Source: a bacterium (lineage in GTDB: Bacteria > Patescibacteria > JAEDAM01 > Absconditabacterales > Absconditicoccaceae). Taken from it: 46,605 nucleotides of DNA. A model generated the notes under the pieces. It searched no databases, had not been told where the DNA came from, and was given only the letters and a program-made list of their open reading frames with translations. Made by a program: the position numbers and the translations under genes. Below are positions 40,801 to 46,605 of the stretch, one piece after another; position 1 is the first letter of the stretch; every line of letters begins with the position of its first letter. The stretch is from assembly GCA_030528665.1 (NCBI GenBank), contig JAUMYK010000006.1:1-46605 (forward strand), given 5' to 3'.

Positions 40801-43800
40801 AGGAAATGGAAAAGCTGCAACAGCAGGCAACTGTACTGATGCTACCGATGAAGATGATCATGATGGCGTGTGTATTAAGGTAGATGCAAAACCTGAAATC
40901 AAGAAAAATCTGACTGGAGATCCAAATTATCGTTACAAGATTGGAGAGCTCGTAGGCTTCAAGATGCCATTCAAAAACACCACACCAAATACGCTACAAA
41001 AAGTCAGCATCAAAGACTTTTTACCACTCAACTTGGAATATGTAAGTAGTGAAATCCAGGGAGTAAGCCCAATTATGAGCGGACTCTCAGTAAAATCTGG
41101 AGTAACCGTACTCGAGTATTCAGGTTTCAACCTTGCTCCAAATCAGGAGGGATATCTTCTCTTTACAGGAAGAGTCAAGGTAGACAATCTCTCAGAGAGA
41201 ATCAATACGGTGGGGATTTATGTCAATGATCTCCTTGTAGAGAGTGATACTGAGAGTTACAAGATTACGCATCCAAACCTTATGATCGAAAAGCTTGTGG
41301 ATAAAAAAATCATAAACTCAGGAGATGTCGTAACCTTTACGCTCAATGTGAGAGTGCTTTCTGGAGCCTATGATGAGCTAAAAGTAGTGGATACCTTGCC
41401 AAAAGGATTGGTGTATGTAGAAAATACTCAAAAACTGACCAATTCCACTACAAATACGACTATCACTGACTTTTCAACTGGAAAAAATACAAATAATCTT
41501 GATACACTCAATTGGAAACTCGCCTTCGCAGATACAATCAAGGCAGGACAGACCTTCCAGTTGCAGTTCCAGGCAAAACTGCTAGAGACCTCAAATGGCA
41601 AATATACCAATACTGCTTGTGTAGAAGATCCAAAGACACCACACGATCCGATCTGTGATCTCGAGGATGTGACTCCGAGAGACCCTAAGGGCGATCTTAG
41701 TATCAAAAAATATGTCAATACAGTATGAGCTGATGCTGGTAGAGAAGATGTGTTGATGACAGGATTTGCTAAAGGGCAAACGGCTTTCTTTACGCTAGAG
41801 ATCAGAGATGCCAAGCAAGCAATCACAGGATTTACTGTGTCAGATGTAGTTGAAGGAAATTTGGAATATCTCAATTCCACCGATCTGCTCAATAATGCCT
41901 TTACAGGACTCTATCTGAGAGCAGGTGCAAATACTGATCCCTATAGCTATCAAACCACGCTTAAAACTGAGAAAATTGCTGGAAATAAAACTAGACTCCA
42001 GTGGAAAGTAGCGATGACACAAGGAAGCTTCCTTCCAGGAGATGTCTATAAAATCCAGTTCAAAGCGAAAGTCAATGGAGACCAAAAAAATATCGGAACA
42101 GTAGAGTATTCTACCCCAAATACGCCAAATGGCAAGAGTGAGGATGATGCAAGTGTAAAAACCAACGAAGTCTGACTCACGATCAAAAAGTATGTCAGTG
42201 ATAGAATTGACGGAAACTGGCAAGATGATAGTCTTACCCTTGCAAATGGGAAAACTGCGTATTTCAAACTTGTGATCTGAGGAGCTACCAACTCCCTCAC
42301 TGGATTTAAGATAACGGACAAGGTAGAAAATAACCTGAAATATCTTGATTCTACAGACCTTGCAAATAATGCCTATACAGGAATCATCAATTTTGGTGCC
42401 AATAATCCTACCAAACCTAGCTATACCCTCACACCAAAGGCAACAGGTACGCATCCGACTGACCTTGAGTGGCAGCTCGATATGGGAACAGCCTTCTTTA
42501 TGCCAGGGGATGAACTCGTAATCATCTTCAAGGCACAAAAGAATGGTGATCAGACCAATATCGCTCATCTGTACTATCCAAAAAGAGATGGAACTACTGG
42601 TCACGCTCAAGACCCAGCCAGAGTGACAACACCTTCTAGCGGAGGTGGTTGAGGATGATGATGAGGTTGAGGATGATGAGGGTGGTCTGGAGGATGGTAT
42701 TCCCCATCCTGTGGAAATGGTAGAAAAGATGGAAATGAAATCTGTGATCTCGGATCCTCAAAGACCGTTGGATCAGATTGAAAACTTTTTACCTCCACAG
42801 AGGAGTATAACACAGCCTATGCAGGATATACCTGTACCAATACTTGTAGATTGGAAAAAGATGGCTCAAAACTAGCTCCACAATGTTTCAATCTGCAAAA
42901 TGGATCGATTTCAATTATGAAAGGTGAAGTGCTTCCATTCTACCGAAATATGGAGGCTCAGGCAGGAAAAGCGACTCGAGCTGAAAAGACCGCTTGGTTG
43001 AGAAAGCATTTTGTCTTTGCTTGTGGAGATACTAATGATCTTGGAAAAATCGCACTTAATGCCATGCAGTGTAGTTTCAAGGTCTATGGACCAGCTAAGG
43101 ATAATAGCAATGAGATCTATAGTTTTACCGCTCCATGTGCCTTGAGTCTCAAGGCTTGGCTCAATAGCAACAATGATCTCTATCCGAGACTCAGCTCTTA
43201 TGTTGGGCAAAATAAAGAGTGATGGTTATGAGGTAGTGCACTCTACAAAGCAGGATTGGTAAAAAATGTCTTTGATACGCTCGACAATCGAGATTATCCA
43301 ACTTTGATCCCACTTTCATCCAAGCTCTTGATTACCAATTTTGGTACCCCAAGTGCAGCATTGCATCAATCTTCAAGCACCTTGACTAGACGTATCCCAG
43401 ATATTACGACTTTTGGAGAGTACAAGGTAGCACTTGAGAGAGTTGATTATGAAGTTTGTAATGGAAAAGATGAAAAAGGTAAACCCCTGACTACTAAACA
43501 ATATACTGATGATAGAATCTGTGAGGTAGACTTTGCTGTGACCGATCCTTATCTGATCCAAAAGAGTCCATACGGTATCGGAAACAAAGCAACGACCAAT
43601 CTCAATATCTATAAACTCAAAAATGGAGCCACCTTTATGGACCGCTTCTTCTCAACTCAAACGATCAGTGAGAAAGCTTATGATGCTCCAGCAAATATTG
43701 AGAAGCTCTTCACAACCTTCAAAAACAAGTACCAAAGAATCGCTAAATCTCTAGGCAATGGACTCTCAAAAGTACCAGGAAAATCTATCTACTTCTATAG

Positions 43801-44341
43801 TGGAGATGAAGATATTACCAGCGTGCTTGGAAAAGATGTGATTGCAAAACCCTTTACCCTGATTGCCTCCAAGGGGCAAGACTTGAAGATTAAAGGTTCT
43901 TTGTATACTAATGCAATGATTATGACTGCAGGAAAGATCCATATCGATGCAAGTGCTTCTTGTAATGGAAATGCAAGCAAGTATGGTCAGGCAGGTCAGC
44001 TCTTGCAGGGAATCTTCTATGCAGGTAAGGGCTTCAAATCTATTGGACACGAAAGTCTCAAAAATACTCTAGCAAACTTGGATAAAGGAGAGTGGTGTAA
44101 CTATGGTAATCTCCATATCAAGGGAGTAGCCATCGGAGACCTCTCAGATATGGTAGAAAATAGAAGGTCTGAACTCTATACTTGGTTCCAAGGAAGCACA
44201 GGAGGACAAGGTGCTGCTGAAAAAGTCAACAAAATCCTCAATGGAGCTTCAGTCCTTATCGACTACAATCCAGGTCTTCGAGGTCAGCTTCCTCCAGGTG
44301 CAGAGGAATTCAATAAAGCACTTGAAGTCTATAGAAAATAA
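37844..44341 (+). CDS. Giant secreted Cys-rich / DUF11 repeat surface protein
   Basis: 2165 residues in one frame through many TGA(Gly) codons. Signal peptide 1-22 (M-K-K-L-F-C-S-L-F-L-I-G). Near 213 and 335 are Myxococcus-type Cys repeats (C-G-D-G ... E-Q-C-D-P ... G-G-C-D-T-S-C). Five near-identical 62-residue Cys repeats span ~370-677. About six DUF11-like domains follow to ~1590 (D-L-A-L-T-K, Y-K-x-G-D, I-x-D-x-x-P), the first two each with an acidic D-E-D-D-H-D-G-V segment. A 14-glycine run (1600-1613) links to a ~550-residue C-terminal domain with several cysteines and G-K-I-H-I-D-A-S-A. DUF11 proteins are typically surface stalks or adhesins; attachment is inferred. No sortase motif or C-terminal anchor is visible. 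ATG 37844 is preferred over the upstream TTG. Confidence 0.85.
38951..39880 (+). repeat. Five in-frame 186-bp tandem repeats
   Basis: Units begin at 38951, 39137, 39323, 39509 and 39695, exactly 186 bp (62 codons) apart. They are almost identical in nucleotide sequence, differing at a few third positions and an Ala/Val change before unit five. Each encodes four Cys and W-T-W-K-C-N-G. Such uniformity implies recent duplication or gene conversion. Confidence 0.95.
42641..42682 (+). other. Poly-glycine linker written largely with TGA
   Basis: Fourteen consecutive glycine codons, seven of them TGA (42650, 42656, 42659, 42662, 42668, 42674, 42677), link the DUF11 stalk to the C-terminal domain. 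Confidence 0.9.
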
Positions 44342-44394
44342 AAAAACAAAAATAAAACTGACCTTTGTGGTCAATCTCCCTTAGAATACCAGAG

Positions 44395-44421
44395 AAAGTG
44401 GGTAGTAATGCTCACTTTTTT
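44395..44421 (+). terminator. Intrinsic terminator after the giant adhesin
   Basis: AAAGTGGG pairs with CTCACTTT (one G-U) followed by T. Confidence 0.7.
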
Positions 44422-44511
44422 CTGTGTTATCAACTTTCACTAGACTTTTTACCCATAATCCGTACAAGAATGGAAATACAAATCTGATTTTTATCTTTTT
44501 GGTAGCGGTAT

Positions 44512-45585
44512 ATGATGATGTTTGGGATGATTGCTGTGATCCTACTGATCTTGCTTGGAGGACTCCGGCTTTTCCGTAAAATCAAGGTCTTAGACAAGCC
44601 ATGATCTGATCTCAAAAATACCAGGAAACCTGTCCCAACACTGCAGGGGGTCTTTGTTTTTCTGGCCCTTAGTGTTGTGGTGAGTATCTTTTTCCCTCAC
44701 CACTGGAGTAACCCGCTTTTTCTTGGTTTGCTGATTCCAGCTTTGCTGATCGGAACGGTTGAACTTGTGGAGGAGCTAAGTTATTTAGGGAAACTGCCAA
44801 AAGTTCCTCCTCTGATCAGGCTTATTGTGCATTTACTTGCAGCAGGATTGGCCGTACGAATTGGAGGATTGGCTAATCAAGAATTGATACTAGGAGAACA
44901 GGTTTGGTATATCCCCAATCGACTCTTTACGATAGGGTTTGTAGTATGGACGATGTTTTGTATCAATGCTATCAATCGATTTGATGGTATTTATGCGCAG
45001 GCAAGTGGGGTTTCTTCGATCTGATTTTTGACTATTTTTCTCCTAATCAAATGGGTGGTATTTCAGAGTTATGAGAGTTTTCCTAATATGGAGGCATTAC
45101 TCTTGGTCCAAGATTTGTCTTTGGTTCTTTTTCTAATGAGTCTTGGCTATACGCTGCTAGAGTATAAGCCCCTAGGATTAGTCAGAGATGTGGGGATCAT
45201 GTTTTTTGGCTTTGCGCTTGCCTATCTTTCAGTAGCAGGAGGGGCTAAAATTGGAACACTGATTGTTGCGCTCTCCCTACCACTCTTTGATGCTGTTTGG
45301 GTAGCTTGTTGGAGAATTTTTGTCCTCAAAAAAAATCCCCTCAAAGGAGATTATACCCATCTCCATCATAGACTCTTGGGGATCGGATTTTCTAGAGGGG
45401 AGACGAGAGCATTCGTGCGAATCTGGTCTGCTATGATGATGATCCTTATGCTCCTGCAGTGAGCCAATAGACTCAATAAAATTATCATTTTCCTAATGAT
45501 GGCAAGCCTCTTTTTTGGGATAAATTACTATCTTTTCTGTTATAAAAAACTCCCTTATGGCTTGCAGATCCAAAAAGAGAGATAG
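44512..45585 (+). CDS. MraY/WecA-like polyprenyl-phosphate sugar-phosphate transferase homolog with altered motifs
   Basis: 357 residues, about ten helices, TGA(Gly) at 44602, 45022 and 45460. The family transfers a sugar phosphate from a UDP-sugar to undecaprenyl phosphate at the inner membrane to start wall or surface glycans. Recognisable: R-K-P-V-P-T-L-Q-G near 41-49; N152-A-I-N-R-F-D158-G-I-Y; and H283-L-H-H-R-L-L in the last loop, as in WecA/TagO. However, the usual Asp-Asp of the first loop is V-E-L-V-E87-E88-L, and the second Asp of the D-G-x-D-G motif is Tyr161. Activity may be changed or lost. It is preceded by TTTTTATCTTTTT and is the only gene between two terminators. Confidence 0.75.
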
Positions 45586-45823
45586 AAGCAGGCTTGTAGC
45601 ATACCTTTATTGCTTGCGTGAGTGTTTTGTGTAATGATTAAAGTAGGTATCTAATGCATAATTTTTGCATTACTCTGTGTGATAATCAAGGTAGAGATTG
45701 TATCCCTCTAATTTCAACTTTACTATTTTTAGCTCACTCTGCAATCTTAGATATAAAATAGTATTTTTATTTTATCATTTAGTGGTGCTTTTTGAATTAT
45801 AATTTTCTTACACCGAGAAGGTA
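45586..45823. other. Intergenic region
   Basis: No gene seen. A hairpin AATGCA/TGCATT with a T-rich loop lies near 45652-45670 and could end transcription of the upstream gene. Confidence 0.5.
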
Positions 45824-45851
45824 TTGACAATAAGTAGAAAATTGATATAAT
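45824..45851 (+). promoter_or_regulatory. Consensus sigma70 promoter
   Basis: Perfect TTGACA (45824-45829) and perfect TATAAT (45846-45851), 16-bp spacer. Predicted leader about 20 nt to ATG 45879. Confidence 0.85.
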
Positions 45852-45878
45852 GAATATTGAAATAAAAACTAATACAAT

Positions 45879-46220
45879 ATGGAATCAATCGTAATAAATG
45901 GACTAGTGATCTACCTTATATGTGTAGTATTTAGTCTAGAATTATGGTATCGATGGTACAAGGAGAAGTACCACAAAACCGATTGGGTGGCTTTTAAAAA
46001 ATTACATCCCAGAGAGCTAAAAAAACGCAAATCAGATTGCTATATCCTGTTAGGAGGAGTCCCTGTCTTATTTCTCATGATGACTGATATGATGGAGTGG
46101 GAGCTGAGTAATCAGGAATTTGGAGTTTGTGTTGCAACGATGGTGCTTCTCTTTCTTTTTGCGTGGCTGTCTACTATTAAGACAAAGTCTAAACGACAGA
46201 AACGGAGGAGAAACAACTAG
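45879..46220 (+). CDS. Small membrane protein, function unknown
   Basis: 113 residues without TGA. Three hydrophobic helices near 5-22, 54-72 and 81-98, with a Lys/Arg-rich loop (H-P-R-E-L-K-K-R-K) and a very basic tail (K-S-K-R-Q-K-R-R-R-N-N). Positive charges suggest loop and tail are cytoplasmic. It has its own consensus promoter and a terminator right after, so it is a single-gene unit. No family recognised. Confidence 0.75.
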   Translation: MESIVINGLVIYLICVVFSLELWYRWYKEKYHKTDWVAFKKLHPRELKKRKSDCYILLGGVPVLFLMMTDMMEWELSNQEFGVCVATMVLLFLFAWLSTIKTKSKRQKRRRNN

Positions 46221-46225
46221 TATGC

Positions 46226-46259
46226 AAAAGAGCTTGTGGATATTCCATAGCTCTTTTTC
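46226..46259 (+). terminator. Intrinsic terminator
   Basis: AAAAGAGCT (46226-46234) pairs with AGCTCTTTT (46249-46257), then T-rich. From 46260 to 46585 I see no gene; two TCAGATTTTT 10-mers occur (46458, 46554). Confidence 0.85.
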
Positions 46260-46585
46260 TTTTCTATTAAAATTCCAAAAAATACATCTTGCCACCAAAA
46301 TGTGAAAAATATGATAAAATAAGTTTTTGTGCTAAAAATGGCTCGAAAACTGAGATTATCGAGAGAGTCTCCTTGCCATCTAGGCTAAAAAACTTTTATT
46401 TTCTCTTGAAATGTGAAAAAGTCGCTAACTACCAGTTATCACTCCCTAAAAAAATAGTCAGATTTTTCCCTTGATTTTTGTTCTGAATACCATATCTTGG
46501 GGCTGTAAAGAAAAAGTAACACAATGTCTTGTGAAAAACACTACTGATGCCTGTCAGATTTTTTTTATACCTTAACTTTTCTCCT

Positions 46586-46605
46586 ATGATCAAAGCAGTA
46601 ATCAA
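46586..46605 (+). CDS. Possible start of a gene running off the window
   Basis: ATG 46586 begins M-I-K-A-V-I and remains open to the end. A T-rich TTTTTTTTATA stretch 20-30 nt upstream matches other starts here. M-I-K-A-V-I is a common beginning of sugar nucleotidyltransferases, but six codons cannot identify a gene. Confidence 0.3.

Noticed and set aside
2626..44341. Many ORF pairs split by one TGA could be pseudogenes or frameshifted genes.
   Set aside because: The pieces are always in the same frame, are separated only by TGA, fall at glycine positions, and a UCA tRNA is present; recoding explains all of them.

Overview
This window comes from a bacterium that reads UGA as glycine (NCBI code 25), which points to the Candidate Phyla Radiation lineages Gracilibacteria / Absconditabacteria (SR1). 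The evidence is internal. Conserved genes are broken by in-frame TGA exactly where glycine belongs, for example in RpoA (H-T-L-tga-N-A-L-R-R) and in IF-3. A tRNA with anticodon UCA, U73 and glycine-type acceptor pairs lies at 19475-19548. Every gene I can delimit ends in TAA or TAG. I therefore merged ORF pieces that a standard-code reading splits; several genes grow severalfold. The DNA is AT-rich, genes are tightly packed, and start codons mostly lack Shine-Dalgarno sequences.

Layout. 1-1111: non-coding repeat field (REP/MITE-like hairpins, a possible structured RNA). 1112-2203 (-): secreted HExxH protease. 2626-6819: large secreted SLH-type surface protein. 7038-9075: ribosomal protein L9 and a membrane protein. 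9242-9712 (-): PBECR-like RNase/toxin-like protein. 10178-15182: two paralogous multi-pass VirB6/TrbL-like membrane proteins. 15388-18430: DnaQ-type exonuclease fused to a degenerate DinG-like region, overlapping a second membrane-anchored HExxH protease. 18431-19270: second repeat field sharing copies with the first. 19475-20217: tRNA-Gly(UCA), a small membrane protein, tRNA-Ala and a decayed GIY-YIG gene. 20481-24743: HU-like protein, a coiled-coil membrane protein, a DUF5684-like/BspA leucine-rich-repeat fusion and a membrane protein.

25085-32339 is the conserved core: tRNA-Tyr/Arg/Glu, infC-rpmI-rplT, tRNA-Leu, a small basic (bS21-like?) protein, rplU-infA-rpmJ-rpsM-rpsK-rpsD-rpoA-rplQ-rplM-rpsI and adk. 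32603-44341 holds a 94-aa protein, a 1622-residue coiled-coil giant and a 2165-residue secreted Cys-rich/DUF11 giant. 44512-46605: a MraY/WecA-like membrane protein with altered motifs, a small membrane protein and the first codons of a further gene.

Functional picture (inference): the accessory genes are dominated by very large surface or exported proteins, secretion-type membrane proteins, zinc proteases and a small nuclease. This fits an episymbiotic or predatory cell that attaches to and acts on a host, but no host interaction can be shown from sequence alone.
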